A DNA stretch of 64,000 bases from Cepaea nemoralis (GCA_014155875.1 JACEFZ010011135.1:26001-90000), one strand, 5' to 3'. Positions 44,321-56,027 are shown, counted from the stretch's first letter. Notes: generated by a model from the sequence alone, not told the origin. Numbers and translations: made by a program.

Positions 44321-44637
44321 ACAACACAACCAACCTAACACAATATCTGAGGCTAAGACACAGATTTATGGCGGCCACAGAGTTAACATCTATTGGGAAA
44401 TAAAAGTAAACAAAATCAGTCTAAAATAAATGTGTATGAAGGCGACAGGAGATTGGTGGGCATCATCCGTCTTAAGGGAGTACAGATTTTGGGTTAGATA
44501 ACGGCAACGTTTGCTTGCCACACGCATCACTCGGCAGATCAATAATAAGTGTCCTGCTGTGCTACTCAATACGGCTAAGCAATGTCGCGTTCTCTTACTT
44601 CTTCCAAGAAAGGCTTCTATCAAATATCCAGAAGCAG
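44292..44637 (-). repeat. Large inverted repeat, right arm
   Basis: Reverse complement of 42788-43155 with moderate divergence (TTATGGCGGCCACA, AAGGCGACAGGAGATTGGTG, CGGCAGATCAATAATAAGTG). The two arms enclose about 1.1 kb. Confidence 0.8.
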
Positions 44638-44639
44638 AG

Positions 44640-45257
44640 GAAAAGCTAGGATACCGTTAATCAAATTGTTACTAGAATAATTAGCATCAGAACTAGTCGG
44701 TGACTTTAGGGGAGGAGGAGGGAGCGTGTGTGGGAATGGTGTCGATTCTTAAATTCACTATTGAGAACAGCCATAAGATAGTGTCTCTCTGGACAACTTC
44801 GATTATGTTGTAGTCTCTCGTATTCTTCTTCATCAGCCCTGTATCTTCCGTTCGAGGATAGGGCCTTGATCAATTCATTCTTTGACTGACTGCAGCTATC
44901 TCCATGCACTCCCCATATTATGCATGTATCTAACTAATGTTCTTGTCCGTGTGGTTTTATTTCACTTTTTATTTCTTTTGCACTGCGGGTTCCAGAGAAA
45001 TAACCTTCTACTTATACTACGGGACGGCTTCAAATTAAAACCTTAAAGGTGTGATTGATATTACAACAACCATGCCATTGTCTTGTAACCTGTAAATACT
45101 GCTTTTAAGGAATCAAGAGTGTTTGGCACCTCATATCACAGTGCAGGCGATCACGGTGAAGCCTTAAAGATTGTTTAAAGATGGCCGCCCCCTTTTGACT
45201 TGCACCAGAGATTTACACCAATGCATTCTATTATCTATTTTTGTGTGTTACAGTATT
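44640..45257. other. Unassigned spacer
   Basis: No gene or repeat recognised. Confidence 0.35.
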
Positions 45258-45265
45258 GTGTAATG

Positions 45266-45722
45266 CAATGGTTCTCAACCTTTTTTGGCCCATTCCCCCC
45301 TTCACCATATTTTCAGAACGCCATTCCCTCCCCTTCCTATCAAAAATTTGGCCCGTTCCCCCCTTCACGTTATTTTCAGAACGTCATTCCCCCCCCCCCC
45401 CCTTTCATATTTCCTATCTAAAAATCCCCTCACCCCTACACAGTATACGTAAAAGTGGAAGGCAAATGTAATAGCATATACTAAAACAAGTCTAGACATC
45501 CACATAAAACATGATTTGTGGGTCTACTTACTTTATAAAATGAATTTTAGAAGGACGAGACATACATAACTGTAAAGTATGAAGGGAAAAACTATGTCAA
45601 GTAATCGGTTCTTGTATTAACACGATCTTGAAATAGTCTTCATTCCCCCCCCCCCCCCCCTGGAGACCCTGAAATTCCCCCCCTGGGGGGGGGGGGAATT
45701 CCCCACCGGTTGAGAACCACTG
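45266..45722. mobile_element. hAT-type MITE with 8-bp target duplication
   Basis: Ends are CAATGGTTCTCAACC and GGTTGAGAACCACTG, a near-perfect 15-bp terminal inverted repeat of the kind known from hAT/Charlie elements. GTGTAATG occurs on each side (45258-45265 and 45723-45730), the 8-bp duplication hAT transposases make. The interior has C and G runs near each end and no transposase frame. Confidence 0.93.
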
Positions 45723-45734
45723 GTGTAATGTCTC

Positions 45735-46600
45735 CAGATTCTTTTTCTATATAAAGTGAACACATTTTAAGAAATTTAGAAGTTATGAGAGGAATCACCA
45801 TTGGGGGACATAGCATCAATAACATTAGATATGCGGATGATACGGTATTGATTGCAGACAATGAGCAGGATCTGCAACATTTAGAAGATGCGGTTAATGT
45901 AGACAGTGAACAACTAGGGTTGGAATTAAATTGTAAGTAGACACAGATTATGGTCGTCATTGGGAAGAAAGAAATACCACAATACCAATATACGGATAAA
46001 TGCGACCATTCTGAAACAAGTGATCCTGTACAGCTATCTCGGAACAGCCATAACACCTGATGGGAGGTATCTTGAAGAGATTAGAAGCAGAATTGCTTTG
46101 GCGAAGGTAGCCATTTGCAAGATGGAAAACATACTGAACAATAGAAAGGTGTCAATTACAACGAGAAATAGAATGTTGAAGGGCTACATAGAACCTGTAC
46201 TTTTGTATGGATGTGAAATATGGATAATGAGCAGACACGGGGAAAAAAAAACATCTAAACGCAAAGAATGCCATGGTCAAACAGAAAAACCAATGAGCAA
46301 GACCTACGAAAAGCAGATAAAAACAGTATACTGATTAGAAAAATTAGGCGTAGGCAGTCAACCAGTAGGGTTGGATAGGTTATGTGTAGAATTAAACTAA
46401 TGTACTTGGTAACAACTGGCAAGAGTGAGTGGTAAAGAACAAGGGGAAGAAAGAGAAGTAAGTATCTGCATGGCTTGGCCACGTAGCATGGCCGAGACAA
46501 GAACACGGAGCTGATTCATGACTCTCGTGATCGTATAAGAAAGATGGCAAAACATGACTGCCCACGTTTGTCGGCATGGCGTGTGAAGATGATGTGAAAA
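45735..46600 (+). pseudogene. EN/RT-type LINE, reverse transcriptase to 3' end
   Basis: The plus strand reads NNIRYADDTVLIADNEQDLQ (about 45820-45880) with the catalytic YADD of reverse transcriptase, then a stop inside LGLELNC, frameshifts, and NTNIRINATILKQVILYSYL, GTAITPDGRYLEEIRSRI, IEPVLLYGCEIW (45975-46230). The last part is the C-terminal region DSRDR-like and ends GTATGGCGTG-like before ATGATG. At least three frameshifts or stops inactivate it. It begins just after the hAT MITE and is 5' truncated. Confidence 0.82.
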
Positions 46601-46795
46601 AGCCTATCATCCACATGAACTACATATATAATAACTACGGAATATGGACCGAATTCCTTTCTAACCAATGAAAAAATAGTCTGATAATGTTATAAGTACA
46701 CAGCATAGGTAAAAAAAAACACACATAGAAATGCATTGAGTAATGCTGTGTCCACTACATTAACGAACATTTAAAGAAGAGATATGATTTTTTTC

Positions 46796-46945
46796 TCATC
46801 TCATCTCATCGTGTTCCTCCTGTACCTTGCGGTGTCGAGGTGAAGTATAAACAGCGGGAGAGTGCCCGCTTATGGCCTTCATGTATATATATTCCCATGG
46901 GCTCTGTTACTCCCTGCGTCCATCGTTTACGTGGTCGGCCTATTC
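46796..46945 (-). repeat. Repeat K 3' fragment
   Basis: Plus strand: TCATCTCATCTCATCGTGTT, CTGTACCTTGCGGTGTCGAG, ACAGCGGGAGAGTGCCCGCT, CCCATGGGCTCTGTTACTCC. Exact antisense order of 27690-27830. Confidence 0.7.
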
Positions 46946-47985
46946 CTCTGCTTCCCTCTGGGTCTGTACATCATTGCTTGTTGATTGATTGGTCGGTATA
47001 TTTGATATTTCTATTCTACTGGATTTAATTTAAAAATCCGTCAACCAGCGGGAAACCTTTCTGACCAGCCTCAAGCAACAAGGAAAGAAATATGAAAAAG
47101 GAAGAAATGGTCGAAGAGATAGAATTCGCCTTTATTACACATCATGTTTCTGTGGGGCAGTGTAAGAAAGTAATTGAACTTCAACAACATAATTACATCG
47201 AGATTGAAGCTATAAAACATGGCGGTGATGAAGCACAAATGTCTTCTTTTTTGTGTATCGATCTTCTTCTATAATGTGTATAATGAATAATAGAAAAAAT
47301 AGAAGAAAAAAACGTACAAGGTCAGCTTAACAACAAAATAAAAAATAAACACGGAGGTCATTGCGGCGGTAAGCTTTCAGCAGCAAAAACAACAACAACA
47401 ACAACAAAACACATACACCCGCGAGCGCATGGACGCGGAAGAACATGAAAATTAGCACTATCAATAACATATCTCTTTAAGAACGAGAGATTGTTGATGG
47501 TGATAGTTTGAAGTTTGCGACTAGCAGACAGAAGATCTCTTTATAGAGGCAATGGTTACGGCCACGACCGTTGTTTAGCTACCAAGAAATTAAGTAAAGA
47601 CATTACTTAATTTGCAGATGCCCAGAAAATTATACCAATTAAAACAACAACAAATGTCTAGCATAAGACAAGCTACTGGTAAGATGGTGATGGAATTTAA
47701 TAGTATCATTCTGTAAATATGCACAGTCACTCGTGTATTCCCAGGACCCATATGGGAAGGAAAGAATCGCAACATGCAACCTACCATGCATACCGTCAGA
47801 GGCGATAAAGGAGGAACGACATGGGAATAGCTACTTCATCGTGTAGAAAACCTTACCTGCCAAATCCAAACAATAAGTAGGTCTGTAAAAAGTTTGGCAT
47901 GAGTTGGAACCTATTCTGAATAAAAGATGACTGGTACAGTAGAAGTGAAACGAACATTGAAGTGAAGTTAAATGTTATATACTAA
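46946..47985. other. Unassigned spacer
   Basis: A 60-codon frame at 47092-47274 (MKKEEMVEEIEFAFITHHVS...) matches nothing I recognise. An (AAC)n tract lies near 47385-47405. Confidence 0.35.
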
Positions 47986-47989
47986 ACTA

Positions 47990-48275
47990 AGTGTTGGATA
48001 ATCTCATGCGAGCTGTCGTCTTCTTCTGGCTTTTTCATATAGTGCACGGTGAAACTGCTAAAATGACAGCTAAACATTTGTTGCAGCAGTGTCCAGCATA
48101 TACAGAACAGAGAAAACTAATTTGGCCTACATCCGCTCTATTTTATGGAGATGTCAACAAGCTTAAGATGAATGCTGCCTTCTTTGGATTTATTTTATAT
48201 TGGCGTCTGATGGTGAACGAAGAAGAAAACAAAGAAGAAGAACAAGAAAAACAAGAAAAACAAGAACATGAAGAA
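47990..48275 (+). pseudogene. RNase H-type LINE C-terminal fragment
   Basis: The open frame reads MTAKHLLQQCPAYTEQRKLI and WPTSALFYGDVNKLKMNAAF, the end of a non-LTR polyprotein, then a glutamate/lysine-rich stretch from a (GAA/AAG)n tail. The same region is at 22736-22905 with more damage. Upstream codons are not LINE-like, so the fragment is 5' truncated. Confidence 0.7.
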
Positions 48276-48907
48276 TACATTGCACATGAATATCTCCTTA
48301 AGTGCTCTAGTATTCTCCAAGAGATCACTCTAAGAGGATCTTAACACATTTCACTGATTGCGTTCCACCGATTAGGATATCATTGTGTATACTATCTCAC
48401 ACCTACTACAGATTTCACTTTTCTCGGTAGTTTCTTTTTTTTTCTTTTTATAGGAACCTCCAATTTCGTCAGACATGTGAAGGCAATAACAGTCCTTATA
48501 TCCTTGTAAACCTAGGCCATAGTAATCCTATAACAGCGATAGTCCTGGGGTGTGACTTTTGTTGAAATGCATAAAACCCGTGGATAAAACATTGCCAACC
48601 CAGACCTCATCCCAGCGTATCTGTGTGCTTGTGCTAAATTATCAGCTGGCTGCATCCTAATGTACCCCTCCGCGAATGTATCAGTTTTGCTATCTCTGTT
48701 AGTTTCTGAGGTTAGCGAGGGGAAAGAACAGCACTGCAAGGCAACTTCCGTGAAGATGGTACTTCCGTAGAGGATAATCCCTACACAAACTTCACTTTGA
48801 TAGATGTGAGCCCTTCTCAAGACTCAAACAACCTGATTGCCACTTCATAGGACTTTCGCGATCAAATTCATAGAGAGTTGAATGTAATCCAGCATTTAAA
48901 AAACAGT
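48276..48907. other. Unassigned spacer
   Basis: No gene or repeat recognised. Confidence 0.35.
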
Positions 48908-49115
48908 TAAGTTGCATGTCCTTCACAGGACGTAGCAGTCAACCTCAGCATTTTCGCTGTTCGTGATTCCTGGGCAAATTTTTACGTTCGGTAGTTTGCC
49001 ATTGTTTTCTGAACGACCGGCTCCTATACCTTTTTCGAAAAATCCAGCACCTCTGTGTTTCGAAACCTGGGTATACCGGCTCACAAACCGCGTTCGCAAG
49101 CCCTTAGCCATCATT
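48908..49115 (-). repeat. SINE-H copy, left half of inverted pair
   Basis: Plus strand: TTGCATGTCCTTCACAGGAC, TTTTCTGAACGACCGGCTCC, GTGTTTCGAAACCTGGG, AAGCCCTTAGCCA. It is closest to the copy at 8521-8727; both share the short form lacking the CTGCTGCCAAATC part. Confidence 0.82.
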
Positions 49116-49290
49116 CGAAACACAGCTGCTGGCGATTTGGAAGCAGACCGCCTTTCGCTGGTTTTCATACAATGGTATGATTGCCGGTCGTTCAGAAAGC
49201 AATGGTAAATTACTAAACGTTTGCTTGCCAAGAAATCACAAGCAGCCAGATAATTCTTGGGGTTGACTGCGACGTTCTGTAATGGATATG
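49112..49290 (+). repeat. SINE-H copy, right half of inverted pair
   Basis: ATTCGAAACACAGCTGCTGG, CAATGGTATGATTGCCGGTC, GTTCAGAAAGCAATGGTAAA, GGGGTTGACTGCGACGTTCT, ATATGCAAC: the sense order, joined head to head with the previous copy. Confidence 0.82.
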
Positions 49291-49389
49291 CAACTATAAC
49301 CCGCCAAAAAAAAAAAAAAAATAGAAGAGTAATCAAAGAATCAGCCAATACACAAACTTACGCAAATGAATTCTGTGTGAACAGGTCAC

Positions 49390-49632
49390 TTCTTAGACAC
49401 TAGCCTACCTACCCGGGGATCAAGGGTTCCATCTTCATCGGGGCGGATTTGAATTTATAAAATTGACCTGGGTTCCCAAACAGCCCAAAATTGGTACCAG
49501 GAAATCTCTTTGGAAATGAAGGCGGCCGCCGTGATATTATTAACTACATCACCCACCGATTGCCCTTTGACCTATACAAATATGGCTCTCGCATCATGAA
49601 ACCCAGTGTTCTTCAAGGCGTGTGAAAGGGCT
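49390..49632 (-). repeat. SINE-D-like copy
   Basis: The antisense phrases GGGGATCAAGGGTTCC, TTGACCTGGGTTCCCAAA, AATTGGTACCAGGAAATC and CACCCACCGATTGCCC are in line with the tRNA-derived copies at 24330 and 18305. Confidence 0.5.
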
Positions 49633-49645
49633 TTTTGCTTAAGGT

Positions 49646-50090
49646 TTAGTTTAGTTTAGTTTAGTTTAGTTTAGTTTAGTTTAGTTTAGTTTAGTCGACG
49701 GATATACGGCACACGGGTGTAACCCATAAGTGCTCCGTTCTACTCCTAACTCAAGTCTGAGTCCGGAGAATCTCAGCTCAGTGCACCAATTACGTAGCAC
49801 CAGCGAGGATCCTGAAATACTTTGGGTAGATTTTTAACTCGAAATTTCTCCCGGGCAGCGTCGTTAGGTTAGTCTTTTTCGATTTCCAACAGCCAAGGGA
49901 TTTTTTACGTGCGCAACAATACACACGGACGTCCGATCTCACTACCCAGAAACCAGGGGAAATTTTGTTACTAGAAATCCACATGAAAAGAAATCCCAGC
50001 CCTGACTGGGGTATTGAACCCGGGATCTCCAGCACTCGAGACGGACACCATACCCCGAGACCACTCAGCCCCCCCCCCCCCCCCCACCCC
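49646..50090 (-). mobile_element. SINE-B copy with (TTTAG)n tail
   Basis: The 3' end is nine or so TTTAG units (plus-strand view, 49646-49695), then GTCGACGGATATACGGCACA and the rest of the SINE-B order. A near-perfect 13-bp duplication, TTTTRCTTAAGGT, flanks it (49633-49645, 50091-50103). The C run near 50070-50086 marks the 5' end. Confidence 0.88.
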
Positions 50091-50103
50091 TTTTACTTAA
50101 GGT

Positions 50104-50637
50104 AACTTCTTTTATGCTTTTCATTTCGAGGAAAATTAGACAAATGTCCCGGACACGTTATTCGTGGATGGTAGATCTGACAGACATAACGATCGAATAG
50201 AGAGAGGCTCTGAGACTTGTAACGGTTTCATTCGGGTTATTTATGTTGCTACGTCAGAGCACTGCCAGTCTGCTTAATGACGTCATATGTGTTTGGCCAA
50301 TAAGAATTGTCCGATCCAGGCTAGAGGTGTGGTACATTTGAGATCAAATCCAGCACATTTGTATGTATCTGTTCGTATTACTATAGAAGGTATTTTAATT
50401 TGTAAAAGATACAGTGCCAAACAAAAACTTAGGTTCGGACCAAACAAAAATAAATGGCGGAAAATGGGAAGCAGAGGTTTGTCACTGTTATGGTTTAAAA
50501 GTTGTTAATATTGTAGCAGACATGTTGTATAAATAACACAATGACAAGATGTCGGTGTCATATAAGCCCACACGGCAGATACGGGAAGTCGCTTAAGACG
50601 ATTAATCATCCCATGGCACTTAATCAGTTATATACAG
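50104..50637. other. Unassigned spacer
   Basis: A 73-codon open frame (50287-50508) is not recognisable. Confidence 0.35.
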
Positions 50638-50707
50638 ACACACACACACACATACACAAACATATATAAATATGTGAGTGTGTGTATGTGTGTGTGTGTA
50701 ATTATGC

Positions 50708-50757
<50 letters not shown>

Positions 50758-50823
50758 CACAGTCAGAGACAGAGAAATAGGAGAGCCAGAGAGAGAGAAC
50801 AGACATGAGAGATAGAGAAAGAA

Positions 50824-50860
<37 letters not shown>

Positions 50861-50880
50861 GAGAGACACACACAGAGAGA
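50638..50880. repeat. (CA/GT)n and (GA)n microsatellites
   Basis: CA and GT tracts at 50638-50700, then GA tracts at 50711-50755 and 50818-50870. Confidence 0.95.
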
Positions 50881-51259
50881 GAAACAGAAATGAGAGAGAG
50901 CGCGAATTAGTGAGCATTACAAACACGCAATCATAATCTACGACAGAATCTTGGTTTGAGGGGCACAGTTCTGATCTATCAAGTATCAAGCAATAGACTG
51001 TAACCAGAGAAAAGTATTGATCAATTACCCCCAGAGATTCACATAGTTGACCTGCTATCTCCCATCCGTTCATGGCCATCTTGCGAGTGGATAAGAAATG
51101 ACCATCAGTCGCTGTTTTTATGTCTGATTGTGAATGCTTTTATGTGTTTGTTTCTTTTCTAGGTCGCAATTAATCCGGGATGGCCTTGCTTAGTCTGTCC
51201 TATTTGTATGAGAGGCTTTCTTTATTATTGATGTAGCTGTTCGATTTTGGTGTATATAT

Positions 51260-51530
51260 GGACAGGGGGAGTTGGTTCGTGCGCTTGTGGGACCAGGTGA
51301 AGAAGGCGGAGGAACAGATTGAGAACTCATATGTGGAAAGAATGAGATTGCGGGAGATCGGCAGGGTTTCTGGAAGAATCTCAAAACTGAGAGAGAAGAC
51401 CAGGAGAACTTTTAATCAGATAGCGGTGGGAACGATTAGTAGTGTGACTCTTCGCTGGCTGTTAAACGAGGGGACGGAGCATGTATGGAAATGTCCTGAG
51501 TGCAGCGATGTCGGTTCTTAACTCAACTCA
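51260..51530 (+). pseudogene. RNase H-type LINE 3' end
   Basis: The frame is open to its end: LWDQVKKAEEQIENSYVERM, KTRRTFNQIAVGTISSVTLR, WLLNEGTEHVWKCPECSDVG, then S and stop. It matches the C-terminus at 35842-36100 (WECPECCDVGS). The tail is AACTCAACTCAACTC rather than TCAATCAA, so this is a sister subfamily. The RNase H domain is missing. Confidence 0.82.
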
Positions 51531-51559
51531 ACTCAGCTAACACAATATCTTTACTATCT

Positions 51560-52980
51560 GTGTATCGATTTAGATGTATTGCCTCGTTACCGATGTACCG
51601 TTATTGTCTGCAATTCATCTTAATTATCTGTAACGCTATACATGTGCTTATTTAGATTATCTGCATATCAATTTACAAAGCTACCGTCTACATATCAATA
51701 TGCGATGCTACTTTCTATATATCAACACACGATACTACTTTCAATATAGCATTATGCGATACTACTTTCTATATAGTAATATGCGATACTAATTTCTATA
51801 TATGGAGGGGGGAGGGCGCTTCGTGGTCACGAGGTATGGTGTCCGCCTCGAGTGCTGGAGGTCCGGGGTTCAAGCCCCGGTGAGATCCTGGACTTTTTCA
51901 CGTGGACCTCTAGTAATAAAATTTCCCCTGGTCTCAGGGTAGTGAGATCGGACGCCCGTGTGTATTGTTGCGCACGTAAAAAATACCATGGCAGTTGGAA
52001 ATCGAAAAAGAGTAGCCCAACGGCGCTGTCCGAGCAAAATTTCGAGTTAAAAATCTACCCAAAGCATTTCAGGATCCTCGCCGGTGCTACGGAGTTTGTG
52101 CACTGAGCTGAGTTTCTCCAGACTCAGGTTTGAGTTAGGAGGAGAACGGAGCACTTATGGGTTACACCCGTGTGCCGCGATGTTGATCCATCGGCTAAAC
52201 TAAACTAATTTCTATATAGCAATATGCGATACTACTTTCAGTTTAGAAATATGCGATACTACATTCATTACATCAATATGCGATACTACTTTCTATATAT
52301 CAATATACAGTAATACTTTCTATTTTCAATATGCAGTACTACTTTCTTTATAGCAATATGCGATGCTACCTTCTATATATCAATATGCATGCACCGCCAA
52401 CTTCTGTATATCGGTATACAATGCTACCTTCTATATATCAATATATAATGCTACCTTCTATATATCAATATATAATGCTACCTTCTATATATCAATATAT
52501 AATGCTACCTTCTATATATCAATATGCATGCACCGCCAACTTCTGTATATCGGTATACAATGCTACCTTCTATATATCAATATATAATGCTGCCTTCTAT
52601 ATATCAATATATAATGCTGCCTTCTATATATCAATATATAATGCTGCCTTCTATATATCAATATATAATGCTGCCTTCTATATATCAATATATAATGCTG
52701 CCTTCTATATATCAATATATAATGCTGCCTTCTATATATCAATATATAATGCTGCCTTCTATATATCAATATATAATGCTGCCTTCTATATATCAATATA
52801 TAATGCTGCCTTCTATATATCAATATATAATGCTGCCTTCTATATATCAATATATAATGCTACCTTCCATATATCAATATGCGATGCTATCTTCTATATA
52901 TCAATATACGATTCTGCAGTCTTTACATATCAATATGCAATGCTACATTACACCCTCCGTACTTTCCTATCTCCTATGTC
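51560..52980. repeat. 27-bp minisatellite split by SINE-B
   Basis: The homogenised core (about 52435-52860) repeats TATAATGCTGCCTTCTATAT then ATCAATA. Flanking units are diverged (GCGATACTACTTTCTATATA types). The 27-bp period leaves frames of up to 218 codons (plus) and 95 (minus) open; these are artefacts. A block starting CAATATGCATGCACCGCCAA occurs twice, 138 bp apart. Confidence 0.95.
51803..52203 (+). mobile_element. SINE-B copy inside the 27-bp minisatellite
   Basis: ACTAATTTCTATATA occurs at 51788-51802 and 52204-52218, a 15-bp target duplication made of array sequence. Sense order: G run, GGTATGGTGTCCGCCTCGAG, box B GGGTTCAAGCCCC, GATCGGACGCCCGTGTGTAT, GAGCACTTATGGGTTACACC, CTAAACTAA end. 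Confidence 0.93.
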
Positions 52981-53059
52981 CTGTTAAGCTTACTTAAAAG
53001 TAGATCGCTTCAAAGTCGACAAGGGTCGACTTCATTGCACCTGCTGTTTATCCAATGTG

Positions 53060-53250
53060 ACTCTGTCTCTATCCGTAGCGCGGAAAGCGTCGCACAAAAC
53101 ACGAGCAGGAGTTCGTGTAGCTCCAGCGACGACTCTCAGGAGTCTCCGAAAAAATGCACTCGTGAACCGAAGGATGCGCCCTGAAATCGAACCCACAACC
53201 TTCGGAGCCAGAGGCAAACGGCTTGACCTACTTCGCCACTGAGACTCCCT
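53060..53250 (-). repeat. SINE-E copy
   Basis: The reverse complement starts GGGAGTCTCAGTGGCGAAGT, has box B GGGTTCGATTTC, then TTCGGTTCACGAGTGCATTT and GAGAGTCGTCGCTGGAG. 53251-53849 is otherwise unassigned. Confidence 0.75.
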
Positions 53251-53849
53251 ATTGAGCTTACAGTTCCACACACTACCTGAAGTGGATATCGTTGGCAATT
53301 TTCAAACCAGTGTCACAATCAACCTCTACACGCACAAGGACCGACAAGTACTGCAACTATTATGGACAGATTTGGTTTTCAGCGTTGCCAGGACAGCTGT
53401 TGCTAAAGCCTACTATTTACGAGTCCCAACACTACACAGCTTTTTAGCAGCGGAACTGCCTAATGTTTTCGCCCTAGGATTTCACAGTTAAGCCACTGAT
53501 CCTTCACCCATGGAGCAGGGAAACATCCTTCTAAACATATAGTGCAGAACACTCCGTTGGGATTGGTGGCTTGTCATGACTGAGGCCCCATATCTCTACA
53601 TCAATCTGAAGCACATACATTAGCTATTGCTGTTCTATTCAAGTATGTAATGTCTGTTTATCTATTCAATCTGCTCATGTTTTACTTGGGTGTGTTTATT
53701 GACTGCTTATCTAAGTGAATCTGCTGTATAGAAAAGAATTCCAAGTACCTATTCACTCTTGTCTTAAGGAGTATTGGGGATATGATGCAAACACACCCAC
53801 CCCACCCCTGCCTCACCCCCTCTTATAGATCAACGGAAACTTGTTAGGT

Positions 53850-53945
53850 GTTCTGGTTAGCATTATTCCCGCATCTTTAGTTCGTAGAATATTTCCAGGT
53901 ACTCATGTTCGGCAGGCGAGAGTCTATCCACTACGCTGCCGCGGT
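53850..53945 (-). repeat. SINE-D-like tRNA head
   Basis: The reverse complement begins AACCGCGGCAGCGTAGTGGA and TAGACTCTCGCCTGCCGAAC, a box A region. Box B is diverged. Confidence 0.45.
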
Positions 53946-54023
53946 TTCTCAGATTTATTTGGCTATTACGAGATGGGTAAGCAATGAGCTGGGAAAAGCT
54001 GATTCAGAACATAATAAACAGCA

Positions 54024-54060
54024 AAGTAGTAGTAGTAGTAGTCAGTAGTCAGTAGCTAGT

Positions 54061-54099
<39 letters not shown>

Positions 54100-54224
54100 A
54101 TGTAGTAGTAGTAGTAGTAGTAGTAGCTAGCAGTATAGTAGTAGTCAGTAGTAGTAGTAGTAGTAGTAGCTAGCAGCTAGCAGTATTAGTAGTAGTCAGT
54201 AGTAGTAGTAGTAGTAGTAGTAGC

Positions 54225-54256
<32 letters not shown>

Positions 54257-54270
54257 CTATTCAATACAGC

Positions 54271-54368
<98 letters not shown>

Positions 54369-54385
54369 CTTATTTCAATTACAGC

Positions 54386-54477
<92 letters not shown>

Positions 54478-54480
54478 CTT
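54024..54480. repeat. (AGT)n microsatellite
   Basis: Long AGT runs with TAGCTAGCAG and TAGCTATTTCAATTACAGCA interruptions, the latter repeated with its run. Confidence 0.95.
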
Positions 54481-54794
54481 ATTTCAGTTACATCTTACTA
54501 TCGATTGGTGTGTCGTGTGAGGATCAAGTTTGCGCTCAACTGGCGTTCCCTTTGAGGTGTTCTTTTCGCATTTGCTGGTGGAAATCTCATTCCACTGATT
54601 TTTAAGATGGTTCCATACAATAACTCTCTACAAATAAATGTCAGAGGTCACCCATCCTCCCCCGGTTAGCTGTGTCCAACACCAACATTTTCATGTCTCA
54701 CTTGGAAATATCTTTGAATCACAGCGGTAGATATCCAATTTTCTTAAACTCTTTGCAAGTTCCTAATAGAGCATTTATTTCGGAATTCATTAAT

Positions 54795-55210
54795 ATGATC
54801 GTTGGTTGGTTGTCTGGTTGGCTGGTTTGTTGTTGGCTGGTTGGGTGGCTGGTTTGATGGCTGGCTGGTTTGTTGTTGGAGTGTTGGTTGGCTGGTTGGG
54901 TGGCTGACTGGTTTCTTGTTGATTGGTTGGTTCGCTTGGCTGGCTGGTTTGTTGTTGGTTGGTTGGCTAGCTAGCTTGGTTGGTTGACTGGTTTGTTGTT
55001 GGTTGGTTGGTTGGTTAGCTGGCTGGCTGGTTTGTTTTGGTTGGTTGGTTGGTTGGTTGGCTAGCTGGGTTGGTTTACTGGTTTATTGTTGGTTGGTTGG
55101 ATGGTTGGCTAGCTGGCTGGCTGGCTGGTTGGCTTGTTGTCTTGTCGGTCGGTTGGTTAGTCGGTTGTTTGTTGACAGGTTGGTCGGTTAGTCAGTCGGT
55201 TGGTTCATTT
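54795..55210. repeat. (GGTT/GGCT)n degenerate repeat
   Basis: GGTTGGTTGGCTGGTTTGTT phrases repeat irregularly with a larger unit ending TTTGTTGTTGGTTGG. Tryptophan/glycine-rich frames over it are artefacts. Confidence 0.9.
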
Positions 55211-55257
55211 TCAAAATCATAATGCGCAGCGGAATTAGATCTTAAAATGAGATTTGA

Positions 55258-55410
55258 TTGTTTGCATATCCTTTACAGGACATTGCCGTCAACATCAGCA
55301 TCTTTCAGCTGATTGTTGATTTCTTGGCAAGATTACGCTCAGTAGTTTGTCATTGCTTTCTGAGCGGCCAGCTCACATACCCCGTAAGTTACCGTCGCGA
55401 TTCGAACCAC
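55258..55410 (-). repeat. SINE-H-related copy, variant head
   Basis: TTTGCATATCCTTTACAGGA, TTTGTCATTGCTTTCTGAGC, then CCCGTAAGTTACCGTCGCGA and TTCGAACCACTAC. The head half differs from most SINE-H but matches 57680-57860. Confidence 0.7.
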
Positions 55411-55956
55411 TACTGATTCTCATCGTCGTCACGTTGCTTACGAGAGTATACGAGATTACGGAGAAAAGTCGCTAACCTCTAGGCCAGGAGGCGGGCAAAA
55501 ATGAGAGTACTCGCTTATAAAGTGCACTGAATAACAATAATATATCTCTGCTGGTAGATCGATATGTACATCTGCCGGCTGCACTTTGTCTCCCTTTGAC
55601 AGCTTAAACATTATTTTCAAACATATTGCTATGTGTTTCTGTGCTTATTTCTGCAATTCCCCGTAACAAACAGACGCTGTATCCATTTATAGGAAGCTGT
55701 CTCGTACTTGCATGTAACAACTTGCACCCATTTGCCATTGCATGTGATTTGTAGAATCCGATAATAAACATGTCAAATTTTGTGTGTAGAAATTGAATGC
55801 CATTTCTTTGGAGGGAGGGTGGGGGGGTGGGGGGGGGGGGGGTTGTTTCTTATGGGCGAGTACAAGATGGATATGTAGAATGTAGAATGTAAAGAAAAGG
55901 GCAGGATTAATGTTTGCAGGAAAGTGTAGTGTATATATAAATCCTTTCGTAGGTGG

Positions 55957-55961
<5 letters not shown>
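55411..55961. other. Unassigned spacer
   Basis: A G run lies at about 55815-55843. No gene seen. Confidence 0.35.
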
Positions 55962-56026
<65 letters not shown>

Positions 56027-56027
56027 A

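Noticed and set aside
52331..52997. 218-codon tyrosine/isoleucine-rich frame
   Set aside because: Created by the 27-bp minisatellite period.
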